A stretch of 63,880 nucleotides of DNA from positions 1 through 63,880 of the forward strand of contig JAISUT010000034.1 of the NCBI GenBank assembly GCA_031271905.1, given 5' to 3'. This document shows, one piece after another, positions 32,177 through 40,868 of this stretch. Below the pieces are notes generated by a model that did no database searches, had not been told where the DNA came from, and saw nothing but the letters and a program-made list of their open reading frames with translations. A program made the position numbers and the translations under genes. Every line of letters starts with the position of its first letter. Within the stretch, counting starts at the first letter, position 1. The stretch comes from Acidobacteriota bacterium. Its GTDB lineage: Bacteria; Acidobacteriota; UBA6911.

Positions 32177-33619
32177 ATGGGTTTCGACTGGCTGGACTGG
32201 AGCATCGTCATCGCGTACCTGTGCGGCATCACGCTTTTCGGCGTCTGGTTCCGCAAAAAGCAGGACTCCATGCGCACCTACTTCCTGGGCGGCAAGAACA
32301 TCCCCGCCTGGGCGCTGGCGCTCTCCATCGTCGGGACGGAGACCAGCACCCTGACCGTCATCGGCACCCCCGGCATCGCCTTCGCCGGCGACATGAGCTT
32401 CCTGCAACTGATCCTGGGCTACATCGTGGGGCGCGTCGTCATCTCCCTGGTGCTGATCCCCGCCTACCACAAGGGGGAGATGTACACCGCCTACGAGCTG
32501 ATGCAACGGCGTTTCGGCGCTTGGATAAAGCATGCGACCGCCAGCCTGTTCCTCGTCACGCGCGCCTTGGCGGAGGGGGTGCGGGTCTTCGCCATCGCCA
32601 TCGTCGTCGGCATCGTGCTCGGCTTCGCCGATGCGTGGGGCGACGTCTGGTCGATACTGATCATCGCGGCGCTGACCCTCGTCTACACCTTCGAGGGGGG
32701 GCTCACGGCGGTCATCTGGACCGACGTCATCCAGCTCTGCATCTACATCGGCTGCACGCTCGTCACCTTCTTCGTGATCTTGGGGTTGATCCCGGGAGGT
32801 TGGGACGGGGTGACGGCGGTCGCCGCCCCGAAGTTCGCGGTCTGGAACTTCGCGCTCGACTTCCACGTCCCTTACACGTTCTGGGGAGGCATCATCGGCG
32901 GCGCGTTCCTGACCACGGCCAGCCACGGCGTGGACCAGCTCATCGTGCAGCGCCTCCTCGCCGCCCGCAACGCGCGCGACGGCAAGGTCGCCCTCCTTTC
33001 CAGCGGCGTCATCGTGTTCTTCCAGTTCGCGCTCTTCCTCCTGATCGGCGTCATGCTGTACAGCTACTACCACTACAACCCGCAACTGGCGCCCCCGGCG
33101 GCGGGCGACCGCATCTTCCCGACGTTCATCGTCCAGCACCTGCCGCACGGCGTGCGCGGCATCATGGTGGCGGCGATCCTGGCGGCCGCGATGTCGAACC
33201 TCTCCAGCGCCTTGAACTCGATGGCGTCCACCACGGTCGTGGACTTCGTCCGCACCTTCTGCAGACGCGGGCTGTCCGCGAAGTCCGAGCTGCGGCTCTC
33301 CCGCTGGATGACGGTGGCGTGGGGCTTGGCGCTGGTGGTCTTGGCGATCCTGTCGCGGAACGTGGGCTCGGTGCTGGAGGCGGGGCTGACGATCACGTCG
33401 ATAACCTACGGCAGCATGTTGGGCGCGTTCCTGCTGGGGGTGTTGACCAAGGGCGCGAACGGCGCGGGGACTTTCTGCGGCATGGCGGTGGGGCTGGCGG
33501 CGATGCTGGCGTTGGCGTGGTCGGGCGCGGTCGCCTACACCTGGTACGTGCTGATAGGGACTTGCATCACCTTCGGCGTCGGCTACGCCGCCAGCCAGCT
33601 CGTCGGCGGGCGGCGCTGA
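32177..33619 (+). CDS. sodium:solute symporter family transporter
   Basis: An inner-membrane secondary transporter of 480 residues with about 13 helices, in the SSS family. Visible family features are DWSIVIAYLCGITLFGVW at helix 1, the TETSTLTVIGTPGIAF stretch at helix 2, and the Na2-site segment AMSNLSSALNSMASTTVVDF near residue 360. The central SHGVDQLIVQRLLAARN matches the family signature. ATG 32177 follows GAAGGCTGGGG; an earlier ATG at 32141 lacks a ribosome site. The substrate cannot be inferred, since no metabolic neighbour points to one. Confidence 0.9.
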   Translation: MGFDWLDWSIVIAYLCGITLFGVWFRKKQDSMRTYFLGGKNIPAWALALSIVGTETSTLTVIGTPGIAFAGDMSFLQLILGYIVGRVVISLVLIPAYHKGEMYTAYELMQRRFGAWIKHATASLFLVTRALAEGVRVFAIAIVVGIVLGFADAWGDVWSILIIAALTLVYTFEGGLTAVIWTDVIQLCIYIGCTLVTFFVILGLIPGGWDGVTAVAAPKFAVWNFALDFHVPYTFWGGIIGGAFLTTASHGVDQLIVQRLLAARNARDGKVALLSSGVIVFFQFALFLLIGVMLYSYYHYNPQLAPPAAGDRIFPTFIVQHLPHGVRGIMVAAILAAAMSNLSSALNSMASTTVVDFVRTFCRRGLSAKSELRLSRWMTVAWGLALVVLAILSRNVGSVLEAGLTITSITYGSMLGAFLLGVLTKGANGAGTFCGMAVGLAAMLALAWSGAVAYTWYVLIGTCITFGVGYAASQLVGGRR

Positions 33620-33664
33620 GCCGCGTCCCCCCGCCCCCTTCAGGGGGCCTTTCAGGGGTTCCCT

Positions 33665-34117
33665 CTATCCATTCGCCAGGCCGCTTTTGACCAGCTCGCT
33701 GACCTTGGCGCCATCCACGGGGCGTCCGGCGAACTTCGCCATGCAGGCTTTCATGACCTTGCCCATGTCCTTGACCGAGGCGGCACCCGTCTCCGCGATG
33801 GCGGCGGCGACGGTCGCGGCGATCTCCTCCTCGCCGACGGCGGCTGGCAGGTACTCCTCGATGACCGTGATCTCCGCGGCCTCCTTCGCAGCCAACTCCG
33901 GCCGCCCGCCTTTGGTGAACTGCTCGATGGAGTCCTTCCGCTGCTTGATCATCGACACCAGCACCTGCAAGACCTCGGCGTCCTCCAACTCCTTGATTTT
34001 CTCGATCTCCTTGTTCTTGACCGCCGTCTTCATCAGGCGCAGCACGCCGAGGCGCTCCACCGCCTTCGCCTTCATCGCCGCCGTCAAATCCTCGTTGATC
34101 TGGTCGCGCAACCTCAT
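33665..34117 (-). CDS. yqeY: GatB/YqeY domain protein
   Basis: A soluble 150-residue protein of the YqeY family, which shares the tail domain of the tRNA amidotransferase subunit GatB. MRLRDQINEDLTAAMKAKA leads to LKTAVKNKEIE-like helices. ITVIEEYLPAAVGEEEI and KDMGKVMKACMAKFAGRPVD are the family's signature blocks. ATG 34117 follows AAGGAGGGGG, so the upstream extension is not used. It is the last gene of the ileS-lspA-suhB-lolA-yqeY run, 39 bases after lolA. Confidence 0.92.
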   Translation of the reverse strand: MRLRDQINEDLTAAMKAKAVERLGVLRLMKTAVKNKEIEKIKELEDAEVLQVLVSMIKQRKDSIEQFTKGGRPELAAKEAAEITVIEEYLPAAVGEEEIAATVAAAIAETGAASVKDMGKVMKACMAKFAGRPVDGAKVSELVKSGLANG

Positions 34118-34156
34118 ATCCCCCTCCTTGGCAAGATCCACACTCCGTCCCCGGCG

Positions 34157-34831
34157 CTAGTCGTTGACGCGCACGACCTCGACGCCGCGCGGCACCTTGA
34201 ACTGAAAGTCCTTCGCCGACGCATTCCGGCCCGTCACCACGTCCGAGAGCAGGAATTCCGAGGTGTTGCCGCTCCGCTCGCGGATGACCACGCGCCGGAT
34301 GTCGTGCGTCCCCGCGTCCAGCTCCAGCACGACGAACCGGTATTCCTCCTCGCGGCGGAGCGGCGTGAGGCGCGCAAGCACCGTCCCCGCCCGCGACGCC
34401 TTGTATTCCGCCTCCGCCGTCACCCGGTAGTCGCGGCGGGCGCCCCCCCCGCCCAACAGGAACGACAGCGGCGTGCGCTTGATGTCCGCCGGCGTCAACG
34501 GATGCACCGTGACCTGCCGGTCGCGCGGCACGTAGAGGAAGCACTCCTTGCCGTCGGCGACGAACAGCTTCTCCTCCGGCGTCCGGTACTCCCAGCGCAT
34601 CAGCCCCGGGCGCTTGAGCTTGAACACCCCCGACTCCTCCTGCACCATGCCGGGGGCGCGGTAGACCTGCCGGAACGCCCCCGACGCCGTCTCCGCCTGC
34701 GCGTAGCGCCGCTCCATGCCCGCGACCGCCGCCGCGGCGTCCGCATCCGCGTCGGCGGGGGCGATGGCGGGCGGATGCGCCAAGAGCAACGCCAGCGCCA
34801 CCGCCATCCCGACCGCATACCGTCTGCCCAT
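34157..34831 (-). CDS. lolA: outer-membrane lipoprotein carrier protein LolA
   Basis: The periplasmic carrier that moves lipoproteins from LolCDE to the outer membrane. It has 224 residues. The signal peptide is about 1-25. FRQVYRAPGMVQEESGVFKLKRPGLMRWEY is here described by its ends only: FRQVY and RPGLMRWEY, a hallmark of LolA, followed by ADGKECFLYVP. No LolB is seen. A short repeat lies directly upstream of its start, so the RNA from suhB crosses that structure before lolA. Confidence 0.92.
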   Translation of the reverse strand: MGRRYAVGMAVALALLLAHPPAIAPADADADAAAAVAGMERRYAQAETASGAFRQVYRAPGMVQEESGVFKLKRPGLMRWEYRTPEEKLFVADGKECFLYVPRDRQVTVHPLTPADIKRTPLSFLLGGGGARRDYRVTAEAEYKASRAGTVLARLTPLRREEEYRFVVLELDAGTHDIRRVVIRERSGNTSEFLLSDVVTGRNASAKDFQFKVPRGVEVVRVND

Positions 34832-34832
34832 A

Positions 34833-34895
34833 GGGAACCTCTAGAAACCCCGGATGCTGCGTTGCGCCTTGTCTGCGGGCTTTATCAGAGGCGCC
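34833..34895 (-). repeat. short-form inverted-repeat element, family 1 (copy 7)
   Basis: 63 bp from GGGAACCTCTAGAAACCCC to GGCTTTATCAGAGGCGCC, with GCGTTGCGCCTTGTCTGCG in the middle. It abuts the lolA start codon (1 base away), so it contains the lolA ribosome-binding region. Confidence 0.82.
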
Positions 34896-35058
34896 GCACA
34901 GCCTGTCCGCCCGCGCCGTCCACGCCCCCCTGACCGGCTCCGCCGCGCCGCGCCCCGGAGTCCGCGTAAATTCTACCAGACCGGGCCCCGCGCGCAGGAC
35001 GCCTGTTCTTCGCGGCGCGAAGCGCCCTCACGCAATCGCGTCGAAGCGCGGCGGCGCC

Positions 35059-35847
35059 TCATTCCCGGACCTGGGCGAGCACCGCCATCATCTCCCCGTG
35101 TATGAGCCCGTTGGACGCCAGCGCCTCCCCGCCGTAAACCGAACCGCGCCCGCCGGCGTAATCGGTCACGCGCCCCCCCGCCTCGCGGACGGCGAGGTAG
35201 CCCGCCGCGCAATCCCACGGCTTCAACTGCCGCTCCCAGAAGCCGTCGAGCCGCCCCGCCGCGACCTGGCAGAGGTCGAGCGCCGCCGAGCCGCTGCGCC
35301 GCACCCCCTGCGTGCGGACGGCGAACGCCGCGTACGCCGCCAAGTTCTTGCGCGGGCTGGTGCGGATGTCATACGGGAACCCGGTCACGAGCAGGCTGTC
35401 GTCGAGCGTCGCCGTCGCCGAAACCCGCAAAGGGGCCTGGTTGCACCACGCCCCCGCCCCTCGGCGCGCCGTGAACAGCTCGTCGCCGACGGGATGGTAG
35501 ACCGCGCCCCATTCCACCTCCCCGTCGACCTCCACCGCGATGGAGACCGCGAACCACGGGTAACCGTGCGCGTAGTTCGTCGTTCCGTCCAGCGGATCGA
35601 CGATCCAGCGGATGGCGCCCCCCGCCGCGTTGCCGTGCCCCTCCTCGGCGAGGACGGCGTGCGCGGGGAAGGCTTGCCCGAGGCGGGAGACGATCAGCTT
35701 TTCCGCCGCCACGTCGGCCTCCGTCACCAGGTCGATGGCGCTTTTACGCTCCACCGCGATGCGGGTGCGGAACTTCCCGAGCAGCAGCGCCCCCGCCTCG
35801 CGCGCGACCGCCTCGCCCGCCTCGGCGAACTTGTCAATGTGGTCCAC
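35059..35847 (-). CDS. suhB: inositol monophosphatase family protein
   Basis: A Mg-dependent sugar-phosphate phosphatase of 262 residues. Metal-site motifs are EEGHG, then WIVDPLDGTTNYAHGYPWF, and WDCAAGYLAVREAGG near the C-terminus, all typical of the IMPase/SuhB family. No ATG fits; GTG 35847 (then DHIDKFAEAGE) is preceded by AAGGGGGG at nine bases. It lies 56 bases after lspA, in the ileS run. Substrate may be inositol phosphate or another sugar phosphate, and a SuhB-like role in rRNA antitermination is possible but not shown. Confidence 0.9.
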   Translation of the reverse strand: MDHIDKFAEAGEAVAREAGALLLGKFRTRIAVERKSAIDLVTEADVAAEKLIVSRLGQAFPAHAVLAEEGHGNAAGGAIRWIVDPLDGTTNYAHGYPWFAVSIAVEVDGEVEWGAVYHPVGDELFTARRGAGAWCNQAPLRVSATATLDDSLLVTGFPYDIRTSPRKNLAAYAAFAVRTQGVRRSGSAALDLCQVAAGRLDGFWERQLKPWDCAAGYLAVREAGGRVTDYAGGRGSVYGGEALASNGLIHGEMMAVLAQVRE

Positions 35848-35903
35848 GGCCTCCCATCCCCCCTTGGAACCTTGGGACGCGCCCGCCTGGGGCGCGTCCG
35901 GCG

Positions 35904-36398
35904 TCACCCCCGCCTGCCGGACGGGTCTACAAAAGCGTCGATGACCAGCAGCGCGATCCCCACGGTGATCGCCGAGTCGGCGACGTTGAAGTTGGGCCAG
36001 TAATAAACGTCGCGCCAATGGACCAGGATGAAGTCCACGACGTAGCCGCGCCACACCCGGTCCGTGAGGTTGCCGACGATGCCGCCCGCCGTGAGGGCGA
36101 GCGCGGCGTGGAGCACCCGGCGCCCGGAGGGGCTCTTCCAGTAGTAGGCGCAGATCACCGCGACCGCGACGACGCCGACCGCCGCCAATATCCAAGGCTT
36201 CCACGCCGATTCCACCGAATCGAAGACGCCGAAGGCGACGCCGGTGTTCTCCGCGTAGGCGAGGTCGAAATAGCCCGCGACGACTTCGATGGAACGCCCC
36301 GGGGCGTCCAGCGCCTCCCGCGCCCACGCCTTCGTGAAGTAGTCGAGCAGCCACACGGCGGGGGCGGCGAGCATCCAGAGCCATTTGCGACTTTGCAT
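35904..36398 (-). CDS. lspA: lipoprotein signal peptidase
   Basis: The inner-membrane aspartyl peptidase that cleaves prolipoproteins after lipidation. It has 164 residues and four membrane helices. The family blocks are NTGVAFGVFDS, GGIVGNLTDRVWRGYVVDFI with the first catalytic Asp region, and FNVADSAITVG with the second. It begins 5 bases after the ileS stop, the classic ileS-lspA pair of proteobacteria. A much longer frame covers it upstream, but that is only an overlap with ileS. Confidence 0.96.
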   Translation of the reverse strand: MQSRKWLWMLAAPAVWLLDYFTKAWAREALDAPGRSIEVVAGYFDLAYAENTGVAFGVFDSVESAWKPWILAAVGVVAVAVICAYYWKSPSGRRVLHAALALTAGGIVGNLTDRVWRGYVVDFILVHWRDVYYWPNFNVADSAITVGIALLVIDAFVDPSGRRG

Positions 36399-36403
36399 GC
36401 CGG

Positions 36404-39262
36404 TCACTTCCCAGCCGCTCCGGGAGCGTCCCGGAGCATCGCCTGCACCTCCGGGACGCAGCGCTCGCAGAGGGTCGGGAACTCCGCGTCCCGTCCCACA
36501 GCCGGGCTGTAGTTCCAGCAGCGCTCGCATTTCTCTCCCCCGGCCTTGGAGACCTCGACGGCAAGGCTGCCCAGCACGGCGGCGTCCTTCCGCACCTCGG
36601 CCCGCGAGACGATGAAGATGTAGCGCAGGTCGTCCTTGTGCCGCGACAGCAGCGCCGCCGTCTCCTTGGACGCGCGCAGGACCACCTCGGCTTCGAGCGC
36701 ATTGCCGATCTCCCCCTCCTTGCGCTTCTCCTCCAGCGCCTTCAGGACGGTCTCGCGCACGACGCGGATCTGCTCCCATTCCGCAAGCAACGCCTCGTCG
36801 TCGGGCCGCGCCTCCGGCTTGGGGAAAAGGAGCAGATGCACCGACTCGGCTTTGCGCGCCCCCGCGTCCGGCGTGGCGGGCAGACCTTCGTACATCGCCG
36901 AGTATGCTTCCTCGCTCGTGAAGGACAGCACCGGCGCCAGGAGGCGCACCAGCGCGTCCAAGACGTCCCAGAGCGCCGTCTGCGCCGAGCGCCGCGCCCG
37001 CGAATGCGTCGCCGCCGTGTAGAGCCGGTCTTTCAGGATGTCGAGGTAGAACGCCGACATCTCCACGGTGCAGAAGTTGTAGAGCGCGCTGTAGACGCGG
37101 TGGAACTGGTAGTCCTCGTACCCCTTGACGCATTCGCGCACCAGACGCCCCGTGCGCGTCACCGCCCAGCGGTCGATCTCCAGCATCTCCTCGAAAGGCA
37201 CCCGGTCCGTGGCCGGGTCGAAGCGCGGATGCGCGGCGTCCTGGGCGTTGCCGAGGTTCCCCAGCATGAAGCGGCAGGTGTTGCGTATCTTGCGGTACGC
37301 CTCGCCCAGCCGGTCGAGCAGCTCGTCGAAGATGCGCACGTCCTCCACGTAGCTGACCGAGCTGACTAAGAGGCGCGCGATCTCCGCGCCCCGCGCCTTC
37401 ACCAGGTCGTTGGGGTCGATGCCTATCCCTTTGGACTTGGACATGGCGCGCCCCTTCTCGTCCAGCGTCCAGCCGTGCGTGACCGCCCCCCGGTACGGGG
37501 CCTGGCCGCGCAACGCCACGGCGATCAGCAACGAGCTTTGGAACCAGCCGCGGTACTGGTCGCCCCCCTCCAGATAGAGGTCGGCGGGCCAGGGGAGGTC
37601 CTTGCGCCGTCCCAAGGCCGCCAAATGGCTGCTGCCGGAGTCGAACCAGACGTCCAGGATGTCGAACTCCTGCTGGAAATCCTTGCCGCCGCACTTGGGG
37701 CATGCCGTCCCGCCGGGCAGCAGATCCCCGGTCGGGCGCAGGTACCAGGCGTCCGCCCCCTCCTTCTCGAAGATGTCGGCGACGTGCGCCACCACCTTGC
37801 CGTCCAGCAGCGTCTCGCCGCAGCCCTTGCAGTAGAAGGCGATGATCGGCACGCCCCAGGCGCGCTGGCGCGAGATGCACCAGTCGGGGCGGTCCTTGAC
37901 CATGTTGCGGATGCGCTCCTCGCCCCAGGCGGGGATCCAGCGCACGTTCTTTATGGCCTCCAAGGCGTTCTCGCGCAGGCCCGCGTTGTCCATCGCGATG
38001 AACCACTGGGGCGTGGCGCGGAAGATCACCGGGCGGTGGCAGCGCCAGCAGTGCGGGTAGGAGTGCTCGAAATCCTCGCTTTGCAGGAGCGAGCCCCCCT
38101 CGCGCAGGAGCTCCACGATCTTCGCGTTGGCCTCGAAGACCGACTCCCCGGCGAAACGCCCGACGTTTTTCAGGAACCTCCCGGCGTTGTCCACCGGGCA
38201 GTAGATGTCGAGCTTGTAGTTCACGCCGGTGACGTAGTCGTCGTAGCCGTGGCCGGGCGCGGTGTGGACGCAGCCGGTGCCGGCGTCGAGCGTGACGTAG
38301 TTGGCCAGCACCAGGAGCGACTCGCGGTCGATGAAGGGGTGCCGCGCCTTGCGCAGCTCCAGCTCCCTCCCCTTGAAGCGCGCGATTTCCTCGCACTCGC
38401 CCCAGCCGACCTTCGCGGCGACCGCCCCGAGCAGCTCCGCCGCGACGATGTAGCCCTTGCCCGCCCCCGCCGGGCGCACCGCGACGTACTCGTACTCGGG
38501 ATGCAGGGCGATGGCGAGGTTCGCGGGGAGCGTCCACGGGGTCGTGGTCCAGATCACCACCGACAAGTCCCGCCCCGCGAGCTTGGGGTCGATGTCCGAG
38601 AGATCCGACTCCAGCGGGAAGGCGACGTAGACCGACGGGCTGGAGTGCGGCTCGTACTCGACCTCGGCCTCGGCCAGCGCCGTCTGGCAGGAGACGCACC
38701 AATGCACCGGCTTCTGCCCCTTGTAGACCAGCCCCTTGTCCACGCAGCCGCCGAAGGCGCGGGCGATGTCGGCCTCGTAGCCGTAGTTCATGGTGAGGTA
38801 GGGGGCGGCCCACTCGCCGAACACCTCCAGCCGCTTGAAGCCCTGGCGCTGCACCTCGATGAACTTCTCGGCGTACTTGCGGCACTCGCGGCGGATGGCG
38901 GCCTTGGACATGCCCGCCTTCTTCTCGCCCAGCTTCTCCTCGACCTTGATCTCGATCGGCAGGCCGTGGCAGTCCCAGCCGGGGAGGTAGGGGGCGTCGT
39001 AGCCCATCATCGAGCGCGACTTGACGATGATGTCCTTGATGACCTTGTTGATCGCCGTCCCCATGTGGATCATGCCGTTGGCGTAAGGGGGGCCGTCGTG
39101 CAGCACGTAGGGCGGGCAGCCCGCGCGCGCGGCGCGGATCTTCCCGTAGACGTCGATCTCCTCCCAACGGCGCAGCATCTCCGGCTCGCGCTGCGGCAGG
39201 TTGGCCTTCATGCCGAACGAGGTCTTGGGCAGGTTGAGGGTGTTCTTCAGTTCGATGCTCAC
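36404..39262 (-). CDS. ileS: isoleucyl-tRNA synthetase
   Basis: Charges tRNA-Ile. It has 952 residues, class I with editing. The HIGH-type motif is GPPYANGMIHMG and the editing site includes WTTTPWTLPANLAI and HTAPGHGYDDY. The KMSKS-type loop reads GRAMSKSKGIG, with Ala at the first Lys position. The C-terminal zinc finger CERCWNYSP and CERC is intact. The start is GTG 39262, supported by AGGAGAGG seven bases upstream and by the typical beginning SIELKNTLNLPKTSF. It heads the ileS-lspA-suhB-lolA-yqeY run. Confidence 0.97.
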   Translation of the reverse strand: MSIELKNTLNLPKTSFGMKANLPQREPEMLRRWEEIDVYGKIRAARAGCPPYVLHDGPPYANGMIHMGTAINKVIKDIIVKSRSMMGYDAPYLPGWDCHGLPIEIKVEEKLGEKKAGMSKAAIRRECRKYAEKFIEVQRQGFKRLEVFGEWAAPYLTMNYGYEADIARAFGGCVDKGLVYKGQKPVHWCVSCQTALAEAEVEYEPHSSPSVYVAFPLESDLSDIDPKLAGRDLSVVIWTTTPWTLPANLAIALHPEYEYVAVRPAGAGKGYIVAAELLGAVAAKVGWGECEEIARFKGRELELRKARHPFIDRESLLVLANYVTLDAGTGCVHTAPGHGYDDYVTGVNYKLDIYCPVDNAGRFLKNVGRFAGESVFEANAKIVELLREGGSLLQSEDFEHSYPHCWRCHRPVIFRATPQWFIAMDNAGLRENALEAIKNVRWIPAWGEERIRNMVKDRPDWCISRQRAWGVPIIAFYCKGCGETLLDGKVVAHVADIFEKEGADAWYLRPTGDLLPGGTACPKCGGKDFQQEFDILDVWFDSGSSHLAALGRRKDLPWPADLYLEGGDQYRGWFQSSLLIAVALRGQAPYRGAVTHGWTLDEKGRAMSKSKGIGIDPNDLVKARGAEIARLLVSSVSYVEDVRIFDELLDRLGEAYRKIRNTCRFMLGNLGNAQDAAHPRFDPATDRVPFEEMLEIDRWAVTRTGRLVRECVKGYEDYQFHRVYSALYNFCTVEMSAFYLDILKDRLYTAATHSRARRSAQTALWDVLDALVRLLAPVLSFTSEEAYSAMYEGLPATPDAGARKAESVHLLLFPKPEARPDDEALLAEWEQIRVVRETVLKALEEKRKEGEIGNALEAEVVLRASKETAALLSRHKDDLRYIFIVSRAEVRKDAAVLGSLAVEVSKAGGEKCERCWNYSPAVGRDAEFPTLCERCVPEVQAMLRDAPGAAGK

Positions 39263-39464
39263 GGTCGCGCCTCTCCTATGGAAAAACTGGGATTTTACCA
39301 CAAGGGATGGCGCGGCGGGGCGTTTTGCGGGGATTTCCGAGGGGATTTTCATGGCGGACGCCAGCGGGCGGGCGCGGGCGGGCGGGTGACGGCGCGGTTG
39401 ACGCGCCGGACGGCAGAATATATGATGCGCCCCGGAGTGTATGGAAAATGACGGTTGCCGCCCT

Positions 39465-40667
39465 ATGATCATCGCCATCGACCAAGCCCTGCCTTACTGG
39501 GAGGAGTGCTTCTCGGATCTGGGCGAGGTGCGCCCGTTCGCAGGCCGGGAGTTGCGGGCGGAGGCGCTCCGCGACGTGGACGCGCTCGTCGTGCGCACCG
39601 TCACCGCCGTGGACGCCTCGCTCTTGGAAGGCACGGCCGTGCGCTTCGTCGGCGCCGCCAGCGCAGGCATGGACCATGTGGACAGGGGCTACCTCGAACG
39701 GAGGGGGATACACTTCCGCCACGCCGCCGGGTGCAACGCCGACGCGGTCTCGGAATACGTCCTGGCTGCGCTGCACGTCCTCGCCCGACGCAAGGGCTGG
39801 ACGCTCTCCAGCAAGTCGCTCGCCGTCGTCGGCGTCGGCAACGTCGGCTCGCGCGTCGCCCGCAAGGCGGCCGCCCTCGGCATGGAGACGCTGCTCTGCG
39901 ACCCGCCGCTGCGGGAGGCGGCGGAGAAGGCCGTCTCGGCGGGCGGCGCGGCGTCGGACGCAGCGCGGTACCTGCCGTTCGAGGAGGTGCTGGGCGCGGA
40001 CATACTGACCTTCCATGTGCCGCTCGCCGCCTCGGGCCCCCATCCGACGTGGCACATGCTGGGGCGCGAGGCGTTGGGCAGCCTCGCCCCGCACCAGCTC
40101 GTCGTCAACGCTTCGCGGGGGGAGGTCTGCGACCGCCTGGAGCTCGCCCGCGCTTTGCGGGAAAAGCGCATCCTCGGCGCGGTGCTCGACGTGTGGGAGA
40201 GCGAGCCGGAGATCGACTACCCGTTGCTGGAGCTGGCGGACATCGGGACGCCGCACGTCGCCGGCACCACCCTGGACGGGAAAATCAAGGCGGTCACGAT
40301 GATCCGCGAGCGCCTGTGCGAGTTCCTGGGGGTCTCGCGCCCGCTCGACACCGCGCCGTTCTACCCCGAGACGCGGCGCATCCGCCTGCGGGGGGGCGGG
40401 ACGGCGCAGGAGGCGGTCGCCGAGGCGGTGCGCGCCGTCTACGACATCGAGGCGGACGACGCCGGCCTGCGGGCGCTCGCGCTGCTGGAAAAAGACGGCC
40501 GCGGGAAAAGTTTCGAGCAGTTGCGCACCAGGCACGCGCTGAGGCCGGAGTTCCCCCACTTCGTGGTCGAGCCGCCCGCGCCGCCGCCGTCATCCCCGCC
40601 GTCCGCAGGGGACGCGGCGCGGCGACGGCTGGCGGGCATCGGCTTCCAAGTGGACGCGGCGCCCTGA
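39465..40667 (+). CDS. pdxB: erythronate-4-phosphate dehydrogenase
   Basis: Oxidises 4-phosphoerythronate in the DXP-dependent route to pyridoxal 5'-phosphate. It has 400 residues, a little longer than the ~380 of E. coli. The NAD-binding VVGVGNVGSRVARKAAALG and the catalytic triad Arg in VNASRGEVCD, Glu in LDVWESEPEID and His in IGTPHVAGTT are present. A dimerisation tail extends to the C-terminus, ending in a Pro/Ser-rich segment. ATG 39465 fits homologous starts; ATG 39441 has GGAG but at only three bases. It is divergent from ileS. Confidence 0.9.
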   Translation: MIIAIDQALPYWEECFSDLGEVRPFAGRELRAEALRDVDALVVRTVTAVDASLLEGTAVRFVGAASAGMDHVDRGYLERRGIHFRHAAGCNADAVSEYVLAALHVLARRKGWTLSSKSLAVVGVGNVGSRVARKAAALGMETLLCDPPLREAAEKAVSAGGAASDAARYLPFEEVLGADILTFHVPLAASGPHPTWHMLGREALGSLAPHQLVVNASRGEVCDRLELARALREKRILGAVLDVWESEPEIDYPLLELADIGTPHVAGTTLDGKIKAVTMIRERLCEFLGVSRPLDTAPFYPETRRIRLRGGGTAQEAVAEAVRAVYDIEADDAGLRALALLEKDGRGKSFEQLRTRHALRPEFPHFVVEPPAPPPSSPPSAGDAARRRLAGIGFQVDAAP

Positions 40668-40868
40668 CCCGCCCGCCCCCCCGCCCCCCCCGGCCGCTGA
40701 CGACGATCTGGCGCGAACAGCCCGCGAACAGGCTGATTCCACTTGTGCAAACCTCCGCGACATGGAAAAGTATTTGTTTTTCGACGGAAGGCGAACCGGC
40801 GCAGACCGGATTTGACCGAGGGGCGAGGGGACGCGGCAGACGCGTCCGGGAGGGGCGGCGAAACGAAC

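Noticed and set aside
33625-33664. A further copy of the nine-copy repeat family between the symporter gene and yqeY
   Set aside because: Only CTTTCAGGGGTTCCCT resembles the right end. No left end or core is present, so it is below the standard used for the other copies.
37380-37450. A broken KMSKS motif making IleS a pseudo-enzyme
   Set aside because: The loop reads AMSKSKG. The change at the first Lys position is tolerated in class I synthetases, the other motifs are intact, and no second ileS is needed to explain it.
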